A stretch of DNA of 64,000 bases from Limnohabitans sp. T6-20 (GTDB lineage Bacteria; Pseudomonadota; Gammaproteobacteria; Burkholderiales; Burkholderiaceae_C): positions 248,001 through 312,000 of the forward strand of contig NZ_NERW01000002.1 in assembly GCF_003063505.1 (NCBI RefSeq), read 5' to 3'. Within the stretch, counting starts at the first letter, position 1; every line of letters starts with the position of its first letter. The position numbers and the translations under genes are program-made. Below the pieces are notes generated by a model. That model was not told where the DNA came from. It did not search any database and was given only the letters and a program-made list of their open reading frames with translations. Positions 54,010 to 62,847 of the stretch are shown here, piece after piece.

Positions 54010-54884
54010 AGGCTCCGCCCAGACTGCAGACCCTCGTGGAAGAGGGGCTGATCGACACCGTGGTGCGCCAGCTCATGAGTGGCAAAGAGGCCATGGTGTT
54101 CGTGGTGCGCTGCGGGGACGAAACCCGCTGCGCCAAGATTTACAAAGAAGCCACCCACCGCAGTTTTCGCCAAGCGGTGGACTACACCGAAAACCGCAAG
54201 GTCAAAAACTCGCGCTCGGCCCGGGCCATGGCCAAGGGCAGCAAGTTCGGTAGGCAAGAGCAAGAAGCCGCCTGGCAAAGCGCCGAAGTGGATGCGCTGT
54301 ACCGCTTGGCCGCAGCCGGCGTGCGCGTGCCCAAACCGTTCAACTTTTTTGATGGCGTGCTGCTCATGGAGCTGGTGACCGACGCCCATGGCGACGCTGC
54401 GCCACGCCTGAACGATGTGGCTTTCACGCCTGCTCAGGCCCTGCAACACCACGCTACCCTGATCGCCGAAGTGGTGCGCATGCTGTGCGCGGGTGTGGTG
54501 CATGGCGACTTGTCGGAGTTCAACATTTTGCTGGCGCACATCCCTGACGAGGGCGATCAGCCTGGGGTGGACGAGCCCGTCATCATCGACTTGCCCCAGG
54601 CCGTGGACGCGGCAGGCAACAACCACGCCCAGCGCATGCTGATGCGCGATGTGGGCAACTTGCGGGATTTCTTTGGGCAGTTCGCGCCCGAGTTGCGCCA
54701 GACCGAATACGGCCCCGAAATCTGGAGCCTGTACCAAGCCGGTTTGCTGAGCAACGAGACCCCGCTCACCGGCCGCTTCGAGCGCTCGACGGCCGATGTG
54801 GACATGCAGGCCGTGTTGCGTGAAATTGACGACGCTCGCGATGAAGAAGCTGCGCGCCGTTTGCGCATGGCTGCGGCGGTTTGA
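54006..54884 (+). CDS. RIO-type serine kinase (PA4780-like)
   Basis: The 292-residue protein has a RIO1-like kinase domain: EAMVFVVRCGDETRCAKIYK with the ATP-binding Lys, LLMELVTDAHGDAAPRL, the catalytic loop GVVHGDLSEFNILLAHIPDE, and the metal-binding VIIDLPQAVDAAGN. Bacterial RIO kinases are not well studied; in eukaryotes and archaea RIO1 works in ribosome maturation. The overlap with the VOC gene and close spacing to the DTW gene suggest one operon. Confidence 0.88.
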   Translation: MKAPPRLQTLVEEGLIDTVVRQLMSGKEAMVFVVRCGDETRCAKIYKEATHRSFRQAVDYTENRKVKNSRSARAMAKGSKFGRQEQEAAWQSAEVDALYRLAAAGVRVPKPFNFFDGVLLMELVTDAHGDAAPRLNDVAFTPAQALQHHATLIAEVVRMLCAGVVHGDLSEFNILLAHIPDEGDQPGVDEPVIIDLPQAVDAAGNNHAQRMLMRDVGNLRDFFGQFAPELRQTEYGPEIWSLYQAGLLSNETPLTGRFERSTADVDMQAVLREIDDARDEEAARRLRMAAAV

Positions 54885-54899
54885 CGATTGACTCAGCGC

Positions 54900-55652
54900 A
54901 TGAGTTCGACAACGTCTGAGCTGGACCCCATGCCGCACGCGGTGTCGCGCTTGCGCACCGCCCGGCTGGCCCGCAGCGCCAAACCCTTTCTGGCGCGGGG
55001 CGGCATCAAGGGCGAGCGCTGCCCCGGCTGCCGGCTGGTGCCCAGCCACTGCCTGTGCGACTTGCGGTCTGTTGTGCCCACAAAGGCTGGCGTGTGTTTG
55101 CTGATGGCCGACATTGAGCCGCTCAAACCCAGCAACACCGGCTGGCTGATTGCGGATGTGGTGCCTGACACCTTTGCTTTTGGCTGGGCCCGCACGGAGG
55201 TTGACCCCGCTTTGCTGGCGCTGCTGGCCGATCCGCAGTGGCAGCCGGTGGTGGTTTTTCCGGGTGAGTTTGTCGAACCCGAGCGGGTCACTGACACGGT
55301 TCAGACGCCGGATGCTGGCAAGCGAGTCTTGTTCATCTTGCTCGATGCCACATGGCCCGAAGCGCGCAAGATGTTCCGCAAAAGCCCGTATCTGGACAAG
55401 CTGCCGGTGCTGAGCCTGAACCCCGAACAGGTCTCGGCTTACAAGCTACGACGCTCGCGACGCGACGACCACTTTTGCACCAGCGAAGTCGCCTCGCTGT
55501 GCCTCGATCTGGCAGGCGAAGCCCATGCGGCACAGACCCTGCAGGCTTGGCTGGCGGTGTACACCCACCATTACCTGCAAGCCAAACACCAGCTGCCGCC
55601 TGACTTGGGCGGGCCAGCGCATTCACAATTGAGGGGTTTGAAGTCGGGCTGA
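54900..55652 (+). CDS. DTW-domain tRNA aminocarboxypropyltransferase
   Basis: The 250-residue protein has the zinc-binding Cys set GERCPGCRLVPSHCLCDLRS near residue 48 and the DTW-like motif LLDATWPEARKMFRKSPYL. DTW proteins such as TapT transfer an aminocarboxypropyl group from SAM to uridine in tRNA (acp3U47 in E. coli). The ATG at 54900 is taken over a TTG at 54888. Length and motifs fit the family. It directly follows the RIO-kinase gene. Confidence 0.88.
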   Translation: MSSTTSELDPMPHAVSRLRTARLARSAKPFLARGGIKGERCPGCRLVPSHCLCDLRSVVPTKAGVCLLMADIEPLKPSNTGWLIADVVPDTFAFGWARTEVDPALLALLADPQWQPVVVFPGEFVEPERVTDTVQTPDAGKRVLFILLDATWPEARKMFRKSPYLDKLPVLSLNPEQVSAYKLRRSRRDDHFCTSEVASLCLDLAGEAHAAQTLQAWLAVYTHHYLQAKHQLPPDLGGPAHSQLRGLKSG

Positions 55653-55686
55653 GCCCGAGCCCCCTGAACTTGAACAAGGAGCCCCC

Positions 55687-56559
55687 ATGTCCAACACCCC
55701 ATCTACCGTCCATATGTCCCGCACCATCGAGCGCCTGGTCACCGGCCAGGCCACATCGGATGGCGCAGGCGTCAAGCTCAACCGTGTGCTCACGCAAAAC
55801 CTGCAGCAGCGACTGGACCCGTTTTTGATGCTCGACGCCTTTGGCAGCGACAAGCCCGACGACTACATCGCCGGTTTCCCGGACCACCCGCACCGGGGCT
55901 TTGAAACCGTGACCTACATGCTGGCCGGGCGCATGTTGCACCGCGACAGCGCGGGCAACGAAGGTTTGTTGGAAAACGGCGGCGTGCAATGGATGACCGC
56001 AGGCAAGGGCGTGATCCACTCCGAAATCCCGCAGCAAGAAGAAGGCGTGATGGAGGGCTTTCAGCTGTGGCTGAACTTGCACAGCAGCGAAAAAATGAAC
56101 GCGCCCTGGTACCGCGACTTCCAGAACGAGCAGCTGCCCAAACTGACCACGCCCGATGGCGTGCAGGTCACGGTGATCGCGGGCTCCAGCCACGGTGTGC
56201 AAGGGGCCGTGACCCGCGAGATCACACAGCCGGTGTATCTGGACGTGCACATGCCGCAGGGCGCACGTTTTGAGCAGACGCTGGCCGAAGGCCACAACGC
56301 CTTCATCTATGTCTACCGTGGCGAAGTGCAAATCGTTGGCCAGGCCGTGCCCGTGCAGCGCATGGCCATTCTGGCGAACACCTCGCAGGCCGATGGCGTG
56401 GTGATCGAAGCCAGCACCGATGCCCGGTTCATTCTGGTTTCGGGCAAACCGCTCAAAGAGCCCATCGTGCAGTACGGCCCGTTTGTGATGAACACCACCG
56501 AAGAGATTTACCAGGCGCTGGCGGATTTCCGCGATGGGCGTCTGGGTGAGACCGCCTGA
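55687..56559 (+). CDS. Pirin family protein
   Basis: The 290-residue protein has the pirin N-terminal cupin with metal-binding His (GFPDHPHRGFETVTYMLAGR, then MTAGKGVIHSEIPQQ) and the C-terminal pirin domain (SEKMNAPWYRDFQ, VIEASTDARFILVSGKPLKE). Pirins are iron-binding proteins; some bacterial ones oxidise quercetin, others bind transcription or metabolic partners. The role here is unknown. A second, truncated pirin follows directly. Confidence 0.9.
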   Translation: MSNTPSTVHMSRTIERLVTGQATSDGAGVKLNRVLTQNLQQRLDPFLMLDAFGSDKPDDYIAGFPDHPHRGFETVTYMLAGRMLHRDSAGNEGLLENGGVQWMTAGKGVIHSEIPQQEEGVMEGFQLWLNLHSSEKMNAPWYRDFQNEQLPKLTTPDGVQVTVIAGSSHGVQGAVTREITQPVYLDVHMPQGARFEQTLAEGHNAFIYVYRGEVQIVGQAVPVQRMAILANTSQADGVVIEASTDARFILVSGKPLKEPIVQYGPFVMNTTEEIYQALADFRDGRLGETA

Positions 56560-56575
56560 GGTTCATCGCCTCTGA

Positions 56576-57040
56576 AAGGGCCTCGACATCCCTGTCTGCA
56601 CCGAACCCGGCGGTGCTGTGTTGCGCGTGCTGGTGGGCGAGGCCTTGGGCCAGCGCAGCCCGGTCCGTGCTGCATCGCCCACCTTGTATCTGGATGTGCA
56701 GCTGCCAGCGCACAGCAGCTGGGCCTTGCCTGCGATGGCCCGCGAGATGGCCATTTACAGCCCGGAACAGGCCTTGCAGGTCAACGGGCAAGACGTGGCT
56801 GCGCAGGAGATGGTGGTGCTGGTGCCCGGCGAGACGTCTGCCATCGCTGCAGGCGCGCAGGGCGCACGCTTTGTGGTGATCGGCGGTGCGCCTTTGGCAC
56901 AAGCTGTGCGCATGTGGTGGAACTATGTGTCGGTTGACCCCCAGCGGATTGCCGCTGCGGCCAGACGCTGGAACGAGGGCGGGTTTGACGCCATTGCGGG
57001 TGAGACGCAGCGTGTCGCCGGGCCTGCGGTGCCGTTTTAA
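56576..57040 (+). pseudogene. C-terminal remnant of a second pirin gene
   Basis: The frame 56576-57040 encodes GLDIPVCTEPGGAVLRVLV, GEALGQRSPVR, TLYLDVQLPAHSSWALP and a final YVSVDPQRIAAAARRWNEGG. These match the C-terminal cupin domain of pirin, with no N-terminal cupin domain. The likely parent is a tandem pirin copy that lost its 5' part after the full gene ending at 56559. A short reading frame could still be translated from a GTG at 56618, so a small free domain cannot be excluded. Confidence 0.65.
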
Positions 57041-57303
57041 GCCGGTGTAAATGCAAGGCCGAGGCCTTGGCTCGTGGGTCACCCAGGTGCAGCCAAAGTC
57101 GTGACATCAAAACCAGCTACCAAGCTTGTGGCAGATGGGGTCACGAGACACGGGCTCACGAGGGTAAAGAAGCCTGATTGAAATACATTAATAACAATAA
57201 TTTCATTAAAATTAGATTATAAATTGAAATTCATATTTTCATTGGAAACGTGAAGCGCCGTGGTGTTTTGACACAGGCCTCATCAAGTCAGGAAATACCG
57301 TCC
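57041..57303. other. AT-rich intergenic region with likely promoter
   Basis: About 90 bases (57160-57250) are very AT-rich, with stretches such as TTATAAATTGAAATTCATAT. The rest of the region is ordinary. This contrasts with the high-GC surroundings and probably holds the promoter of the gene at 57304, but no single -10/-35 pair stands out. Confidence 0.4.
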
Positions 57304-57840
57304 ATGAACGAACCGAACAAGCCACTGGTCAGCGCAGCCGAATTGGAAGCGCTCATCGTCGGCTGGGGTCAGCAAAACAGGCCGTTGGTCGACCGCTTTT
57401 TCCCGCTGCGCTTCTGGTTTGTGGCCGCAGTGGTTTTCACTTATGCCCTCGCATTGCTGCTTTATCCGCATGTGCTTGCAGCGCGGCTGTCGTCGGAGCC
57501 CATGGTGGTCAACCAGATGGCCAATTTTCTGTATTTCCGCGGCTGGTTCCTGTCGGGGGTGCTGTTCATTGGCGTTTACGCTTACCTGCGCACTTGGTAT
57601 CCGGGCATCGTCTTCGGGTCCTTTAGCCTTGTAGGGGCCATCAATCTCGTGTTCGATTTGTTCACGGTCTATCCGGAACGCCTGGCCAATCCCTCTGTCT
57701 CGTTCACCCTGCTCATGCTGTTGCGCTTGTTGGCATTGAGCATGGTGTTTGTCAGCATGCGCAACGCAGGCCGTTTGCCTGCCGTGCGTGATCGCTTTGA
57801 TCTTTTTTTGCCATGGAAGAAAGAATCTGACATGGCGTGA
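57304..57840 (+). CDS. Unknown four-helix membrane protein
   Basis: The protein of 178 residues has a polar N-terminus (NEPNKPLVSAAELEALIVGW) followed by four predicted membrane helices (FWFVAAVVFTYALALLLYPH; FLSGVLFIGVYAYLRTWY; FSLVGAINLVFDLFTVY; LLRLLALSMVFVSM) and a short basic tail. I do not recognise a family. The start at 57304 is preferred; an earlier in-frame ATG at 57250 lies in the AT-rich region. The gene is alone, with dgoA on the other strand 47 bases away. Confidence 0.6.
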   Translation: MNEPNKPLVSAAELEALIVGWGQQNRPLVDRFFPLRFWFVAAVVFTYALALLLYPHVLAARLSSEPMVVNQMANFLYFRGWFLSGVLFIGVYAYLRTWYPGIVFGSFSLVGAINLVFDLFTVYPERLANPSVSFTLLMLLRLLALSMVFVSMRNAGRLPAVRDRFDLFLPWKKESDMA

Positions 57841-57887
57841 GCCCGCGCGACAGGCTTCATTTTTCGCGCTGCACAGGTCATGCCCAG

Positions 57888-58541
57888 TCAGCGTAGCCTG
57901 CCAAACGCCCGCACAAACAGTTGCGCCTTGTTTTGCACTTCTTGTGCATTGCACCCCGGCGCATACAAAGCCGAACCCAAACCAAAACCGGTGGCACCTG
58001 CGGCGCGGTAAGCTGCCATGTTGTCGGGGGTGATGCCGCCCACGGGCATCAAAGCAGCGTCTTTCGGCAGCACGGCGCGCAAGGCTTTGACGGTGGCCGG
58101 TGAAATCATCTCGGCCGGAAAAAGCTTGAGGCCATGTGCGCCCGCGTCGAGCGCGGCAAAGGCCTCTGTGGGGGTGGCCACACCGGGCAGCACCACCATG
58201 CCCAGCGCCAGGGCTTGCGTGACCACGGCGGGGTTGAAGTTGGGCGAGACTACGAGACGGCCGCCGGCGGCATGCACGTCCTTGACTTGCTGCATGTTGA
58301 GCACCGTGCCTGCGCCGATCAGGGTTTGCGGGAACAGCTGCGTGAGCGTGGCGATGCTTTGCAAAGGCTGGGGCGAGTTCAGGGGCACTTCAATCAAGGC
58401 AAAGCCGCTGTCTACCAGCGCCTGTCCTGTGGCTGACGCTTCGGCCGGGGTCAGACCGCGCAAGATGGCGATCAGGGGCAGCTGGGTCATGGCTTGGGCC
58501 AATGCCTCTTTCGGGTCGTAGGCGGTGTTCAAGGTGTTCAT
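57888..58541 (-). CDS. dgoA: 2-dehydro-3-deoxy-6-phosphogalactonate aldolase
   Basis: DgoA splits KDPGal to pyruvate and glyceraldehyde 3-phosphate. The 217-residue TIM-barrel shows the catalytic Glu region ALIEVPLNSPQPLQSI, the Schiff-base Lys in AHGLKLFPAEMISPAT and the PVGGITPDN phosphate motif. It overlaps dgoK by four bases, so both belong to one operon. The paralogue eda at 51470 has a partner edd, while this one has dgoK and kdgK, which supports a galactonate or related role. Confidence 0.93.
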   Translation of the reverse strand: MNTLNTAYDPKEALAQAMTQLPLIAILRGLTPAEASATGQALVDSGFALIEVPLNSPQPLQSIATLTQLFPQTLIGAGTVLNMQQVKDVHAAGGRLVVSPNFNPAVVTQALALGMVVLPGVATPTEAFAALDAGAHGLKLFPAEMISPATVKALRAVLPKDAALMPVGGITPDNMAAYRAAGATGFGLGSALYAPGCNAQEVQNKAQLFVRAFGRLR

Positions 58542-59458
58542 GGCGGGTTCGTCAAGTTGGAGGCCAGGGCATGCAGACCCGCCCAGGTGGCCTCGGCCCC
58601 CCGGCTTTGGCAGGCGATGCCCAGGTGTTGCAGGGCCAGGGTGTAGCGCAAGGTGAGGGCATCGCTGCCGATCAGGATCACTGCTCCCTGCGCTGGGTGC
58701 ACCTCTTGGATGCGCAGTTCTTCGCCAATCAGCAGGCCCGACAAGTAGCTGGGCAATGCTGCTGCGGGCAGTCGGTCAAACAGACCCAGGGTGCGCACTG
58801 CAAACAGTTTGTTGAGCACGCTGCCCGCTTTCTGGCTTTGATCCACGCCTTGCAGGAACGCTGCTTCATCGAAGGCGCCGTTCAAATCGAGGGTCTTGCC
58901 CAGGATCGAGTGTTGGCTGAGCAAGGCGTAGACCTCGCCCGTCATGAAGGTTTGGAAATGCGTGACGCGGCCACTTTGCACTTGCACCCATTTGCTGTGC
59001 GTGCCCGGCAGCACCAGCGTGGCGCTGTCTCGTCCGGCCAGTTGCAGCGCTCCGAAAATTTGCACTTCTTCGCCCCGCATCACATCGGGCGTGTGCAGGG
59101 CGTCCTGGCCCATGCAGCTCAGGCCCGGCACCAGAGCGATGCGTCCGGGCTGCAGCCACAGCAGGTGCTGGCCCAGTTCGGCAAAGCCCGCAGGGCAAGG
59201 GCAGTAGGGCGCTTCTTGCCAGCCCTGTCGGTTGCCCGCCATGCCCGAGATCAGGCACAGTGCATCGGGCGCGTGCATCCAGTCGCCAAAGTGCTCATCG
59301 AACACCGCTTCGAACTGGCCTGGTGGCACGGTGAGGATGCCACGCGCAAATTCGCGTGACTCAAGCACTTGACCGTCTTGGCCCAAGCGTGCACCGCGCA
59401 GCGAAGAGGTGCCCCAGTCGATGGCGATCACAGGTCGTTGGTGTGCCGAAGTGCTCAT
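58538..59458 (-). CDS. dgoK: 2-dehydro-3-deoxygalactonokinase
   Basis: DgoK phosphorylates KDGal to KDPGal. The 306-residue protein has the kinase start PVIAIDWGTSSLRGARLGQD, PGTHSKWVQVQSGRVTHFQT with the HSKW motif, and EVYALLSQHSILG, all typical of the family. The start at 59458 overlaps the kdgK stop by four bases (ATGA), so the order kdgK-dgoK-dgoA is translationally coupled. An upstream in-frame extension lies inside kdgK. Confidence 0.93.
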   Translation of the reverse strand: MSTSAHQRPVIAIDWGTSSLRGARLGQDGQVLESREFARGILTVPPGQFEAVFDEHFGDWMHAPDALCLISGMAGNRQGWQEAPYCPCPAGFAELGQHLLWLQPGRIALVPGLSCMGQDALHTPDVMRGEEVQIFGALQLAGRDSATLVLPGTHSKWVQVQSGRVTHFQTFMTGEVYALLSQHSILGKTLDLNGAFDEAAFLQGVDQSQKAGSVLNKLFAVRTLGLFDRLPAAALPSYLSGLLIGEELRIQEVHPAQGAVILIGSDALTLRYTLALQHLGIACQSRGAEATWAGLHALASNLTNPP

Positions 59459-60417
59459 GGGTGTGTGGTTTTCATCAACTGGCCCAACACGGCATCGCGC
59501 CGAGGCAAGGGTGCCACGGCACCGTAGCCTTGCACCGACAGGCAAGCTGCGGCATTGGCATAAGCGGTGGCGTCCCACAGGCTGTCACCTGCCGACAAAC
59601 GCGCCAACAGGTTGCCCGCAAAACAGTCCCCTGCGCCCGTGGCGTCTACCGCTGGCACGGTGTGGCCCGGCACGATACGTTGCGTCTGGCCATCGCTGGC
59701 CAACGCGCCATCGGCCCCCAGTTTGAGTACCACCTGCGATGCGCCGTGTGCATGGCTCCAGCAGATGATGTCCTGCGCTTGCGTCAGGCCCGTGAGTGCG
59801 GTCATGTCTTCGAGGCTGGGTAAAAAGAGATCGCACAGGCCCACGGCATGGCGGATGCAAGCCTGCGCACGCGCCAGCGGCCACAGCGACAGGCGCAAGT
59901 TGGAGTCGAGTGCCACGCGCGTGCCCACGCTGCGAGCATGCTGCATGGCGGCCAAGGCCGTGTCGCAGGCTGAGCTTGAGATCGCCAGCGAGATGCCCGA
60001 CAGGTGCAGCCACTGGCTGCTGGCGATGGCGTCTTGCCAATGCGCCAAGTCTTGTGGTTGCATGCGGCTGGCCGCAGAGCCTGCACGGGCGTAACTGAAA
60101 TGGTGGCCTTGCGCGTCGTGGCTCACAAAGTACATGCCGGTGGGCGCTTGGGCGTCGCGCAGCACGGTGGTGGTGTCCACGTTCTCGCGCTGCCACAAGT
60201 CCATGAGGCGGTCGCCCCAGCGGTCGCTGCCCAAGCGGCTCAGGTAGGCCACGCGAGCCCCCGCCCGTGCTGCGGCAATGGCGGCGTTGCTGGTGTCGCC
60301 GCCAAAGCCTTGCAAGTACAGCGGCGCTTCATCGGGCTCTTGGCCTTTGGTTTGGTTGAACTCGACCATGGCTTCGCCGAGGGCCACAATGTCGAGGGTT
60401 TTGGCGGTATGGATCAT
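59455..60417 (-). CDS. kdgK: 2-dehydro-3-deoxygluconokinase (PfkB family)
   Basis: KdgK phosphorylates KDG to KDPG. The 320-residue ribokinase-fold protein begins LDIVALGEAMVEFNQTKGQE, has YLQGFGGDTSNAAIAAARAG, and ends with the PfkB signature TVPAVDATGAGDCFAGNLLA, where the Asp is the catalytic base. The gene is first in the kdgK-dgoK-dgoA run. Having both KDG and KDGal kinases suggests use of more than one hexonate or uronate. Confidence 0.92.
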   Translation of the reverse strand: MIHTAKTLDIVALGEAMVEFNQTKGQEPDEAPLYLQGFGGDTSNAAIAAARAGARVAYLSRLGSDRWGDRLMDLWQRENVDTTTVLRDAQAPTGMYFVSHDAQGHHFSYARAGSAASRMQPQDLAHWQDAIASSQWLHLSGISLAISSSACDTALAAMQHARSVGTRVALDSNLRLSLWPLARAQACIRHAVGLCDLFLPSLEDMTALTGLTQAQDIICWSHAHGASQVVLKLGADGALASDGQTQRIVPGHTVPAVDATGAGDCFAGNLLARLSAGDSLWDATAYANAAACLSVQGYGAVAPLPRRDAVLGQLMKTTHP

Positions 60418-60498
60418 GTGAATAAAAGCATAAAGGGCTCAGCCCGCAGTGGGAAAATCACAGGCAAGCGGTCCACGCGATGAACGGAGCACAGCAAC

Positions 60499-61779
60499 AT
60501 GGAACACGATTTTGTATTGAATGCCGCTTGCAAAGGCTACCCCTTGGCGGCCGAGCCCTGCGCGGTGTCGCAGTTGGGTGAGCGTGGCTGGAACCTGCTC
60601 GACGACGCGCTGGCCTACCCGGTGGCCGTGCTGCGCCGACCGGCGCTGACGCACAACCTGGCCTGGATGCAGGACTTTGTGCAGCGCAAAGGCGTGGCCT
60701 TGGCACCGCACGGCAAGACCACCATGTCGCCCGAGTTGTTCCGCATGCAGCTGCAGGCGGGCGCTTGGGGCATGACCTTTGCCAACGTGCACCAGCTGCG
60801 CGTGGGCCTGGCGGCGGGGGCGCAGCGCGCCATCATCGCCAACCAGCTGGTGTCCGATACCGATCTGGATGGACTGGATGGCTTGTTGCGTCAGCACCCG
60901 CAGTCGCGGGTCTGGTTTCTGGTCGATTCGCTGGCGCAGCTGCAGGCCCTGGCCGATTGGGGCACGCGGCGCGGCAACGGCCGGTGTTGGGACGTGCTGC
61001 TGGAGCTGGGCATTGCGGGCTACCGCACCGGTTGCCGCACGCACGAGCAAGCCTTGGCCTTGGCGCAGGCCATTGCGGCCTCGCCAGTCGTGCGCCTGGG
61101 CGGGGTGGAGTGTTACGAGGGTGGACTGGGCCGGTGCGACAGTGCGCACGACATCGAGGCCGTGAGCGCTCTGGTACGCAGCGTGAATGCGCTGGTGCAG
61201 CAGATCGATGCGCAGAACCTGTGGGGCAGTGACGAAGTCCTGCTCTCGGCCGGTGGCTCGGCCGTGTTCGATCTGGTGATACCGATGTTGAAACTGCAGG
61301 TTCAAAGTCGCCCGGTGCAAGGCGTGTTGCGCTCGGGTTGTTATGTGACGCACGACCACTGGAACTACGCCCGCTACCTCAAGCTGGTGGAGGTGCGTGA
61401 GGGCTTGAGCGTGTCGCTGCAGCCCGCGCTGGAGGTCTGGGCCGTGGTGCAGTCGGTGCCTGAGCCGGGGCTGGCGATTTTGAGCGCCGGTCGGCGTGAT
61501 CTGTCGTTTGACCAGTGCATGCCCATGCCGGTGCGTTGGGCGGCACGCGGGCAAAGCGGGCCGGATACCTTGCAGACCACGCCGGTCAGCTGGCAGGTCA
61601 AGGCGCTGAGCGATCAGCACGCCCACATGGCGTTCGATGCACAGGGCCTTTGGCCGCAGGTGGGGGATCGGGTGGCTTTGGGCATTTCTCACCCCTGCAC
61701 CACCTTTGACAAGTGGCGCTGGATGGCGGTCATCGAAGACGATGGCCGCATCAGCGGGGCGATCAGCACGCATTTTTAA
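60499..61779 (+). CDS. D-threonine-aldolase/D-serine-dehydratase-like PLP enzyme
   Basis: The 426-residue protein has the alanine-racemase N-terminal fold: PVAVLRRPALTHNLAWMQDF, the PLP-Lys segment VALAPHGKTTMSPELFRMQ, and a C-terminal metal-binding end GISHPCTTFDKWRWM with His and Cys. The family includes D-threonine aldolase, D-serine dehydratase and enzymes annotated as amino acid deaminases. The substrate is not clear. It is divergent from kdgK, and a related gene often sits beside sugar-acid genes. The start has GGAG nine bases upstream. Confidence 0.85.
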   Translation: MEHDFVLNAACKGYPLAAEPCAVSQLGERGWNLLDDALAYPVAVLRRPALTHNLAWMQDFVQRKGVALAPHGKTTMSPELFRMQLQAGAWGMTFANVHQLRVGLAAGAQRAIIANQLVSDTDLDGLDGLLRQHPQSRVWFLVDSLAQLQALADWGTRRGNGRCWDVLLELGIAGYRTGCRTHEQALALAQAIAASPVVRLGGVECYEGGLGRCDSAHDIEAVSALVRSVNALVQQIDAQNLWGSDEVLLSAGGSAVFDLVIPMLKLQVQSRPVQGVLRSGCYVTHDHWNYARYLKLVEVREGLSVSLQPALEVWAVVQSVPEPGLAILSAGRRDLSFDQCMPMPVRWAARGQSGPDTLQTTPVSWQVKALSDQHAHMAFDAQGLWPQVGDRVALGISHPCTTFDKWRWMAVIEDDGRISGAISTHF

Positions 61780-61786
61780 AAAACAA

Positions 61787-61819
61787 AAAGCCGCCACGCA
61801 GCATCCACGTGGCGGCTTT
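61787..61819. terminator. Bidirectional terminator
   Basis: AAAGCCGCCACG pairs with CGTGGCGGCTTT around a nine-base loop. It separates the plus-strand deaminase-like gene from the minus-strand denD and is oriented to serve both. Confidence 0.85.
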
Positions 61820-61827
61820 GTGGCAAC

Positions 61828-62832
61828 TCACTTCAAACCACTCAGGGCTTCGGCAGGGTAGCCGGGGCGTGTTTTGCAGTCGGCAATGTATTGTTCGATG
61901 ATGGCCTCGAAGCTGGCATCGGCGCGCAGCCCCAAGGCATATGCGCGTTCAAATGTGCAGCCTTTGGCCCAGTTGTCCACAATGCCCGCGATGCGTTCAT
62001 CGCGTTCAAATTTCACGCGGGCACGGACTGCAGGGCCTGCAACTTTTTCGAGTGCTGCCAACATCTGGCCCACGGTCACATTCAGGCCCGGCAGGTTCAG
62101 GGCCATGCGGCCACCCATGGCTTCTCGGCTGGCCTCGAACACGGTGATCAGGCCGTGGATGGTGGTGCCTGGCGATGACAAAGGGTGCGAGACGCTGGCA
62201 TCTACCGGGCAAGTGGTGTCGGTGCCTGCCAGAGGCTCGCGGATGATGCCGCTGAAAAACGAAGACGCTGCGCCGTTGGGCTTGCCGGGGCGCACCGCCA
62301 CCGTCATCAAACGGGCCGAGCGGCCGTCGATGTAACCCTTGCGCGTGTAATCGGCCACCATGTACTCGATCATCAGCTTGTGCGTGCCGTAAGAAGTTTG
62401 CGGCGTGGGCAATGTGGTGTCGGCCACCAGCGCTGGCATGGGGTTGGCGGCGTCAGGACCAAACACGGCCACCGAGCTGGCAAACACCAGGCGTGATGCC
62501 TTACCCGAGGCGCGGATGCTGTCCAGCAGCAAGCGCGAGCTGTCCACGTTGGAGCGCAGGCCCAAATCAAAGTCGAGTTCGCACTCCCCCGACACGGCCG
62601 AGGCCAAATGGAACACGCCGTCAAACCCGGTCTTGAACAAGTCACCTTGCTCCAGCATGGGGCCAGCGTGGCCTTTGACGCGGGGATCGGCCAGCAAGTC
62701 GGCAGGGGCGGGGAACAGGTCGGCAATCACCACTTCTGTCACGGTTTGGCCATTGAGCTGGCCTTTTTTCAAAATCTCGCGGGCCAGTCGTGCGCCCAAA
62801 AAGCCGGCACCGCCGGTGATCAAAATTCGCAT
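61828..62832 (-). CDS. denD: D-erythronate dehydrogenase (SDR)
   Basis: DenD oxidises D-erythronate at C2 with NAD, the first step of its breakdown. The 334-residue SDR protein starts MRILITGGAGFLGARLAREI (Rossmann Gly motif), shows the catalytic Tyr-x3-Lys as TSYGTHKLMIEYMVADYTRK, and LRSNVDSSRLLLDSI. The erythronate assignment follows the family name for proteins with this layout; a role on a related C4-C6 acid is possible. It lies 15 bases after the IlvD/Edd dehydratase gene and so shares its operon. Confidence 0.82.
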   Translation of the reverse strand: MRILITGGAGFLGARLAREILKKGQLNGQTVTEVVIADLFPAPADLLADPRVKGHAGPMLEQGDLFKTGFDGVFHLASAVSGECELDFDLGLRSNVDSSRLLLDSIRASGKASRLVFASSVAVFGPDAANPMPALVADTTLPTPQTSYGTHKLMIEYMVADYTRKGYIDGRSARLMTVAVRPGKPNGAASSFFSGIIREPLAGTDTTCPVDASVSHPLSSPGTTIHGLITVFEASREAMGGRMALNLPGLNVTVGQMLAALEKVAGPAVRARVKFERDERIAGIVDNWAKGCTFERAYALGLRADASFEAIIEQYIADCKTRPGYPAEALSGLK

Positions 62833-62847
62833 GCTTTTCTCCGTGAA

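Noticed and set aside
57160-57250. AT-rich stretch as a replication origin or att site
   Set aside because: No DnaA-box cluster, repeats or replication gene lies near; a promoter is the simpler reading.
60439-61797. A 452-codon minus-strand frame opposite the D-threonine-aldolase-like gene
   Set aside because: It is antisense to a gene with clear catalytic motifs; its product is Arg/His-rich and has no domain.
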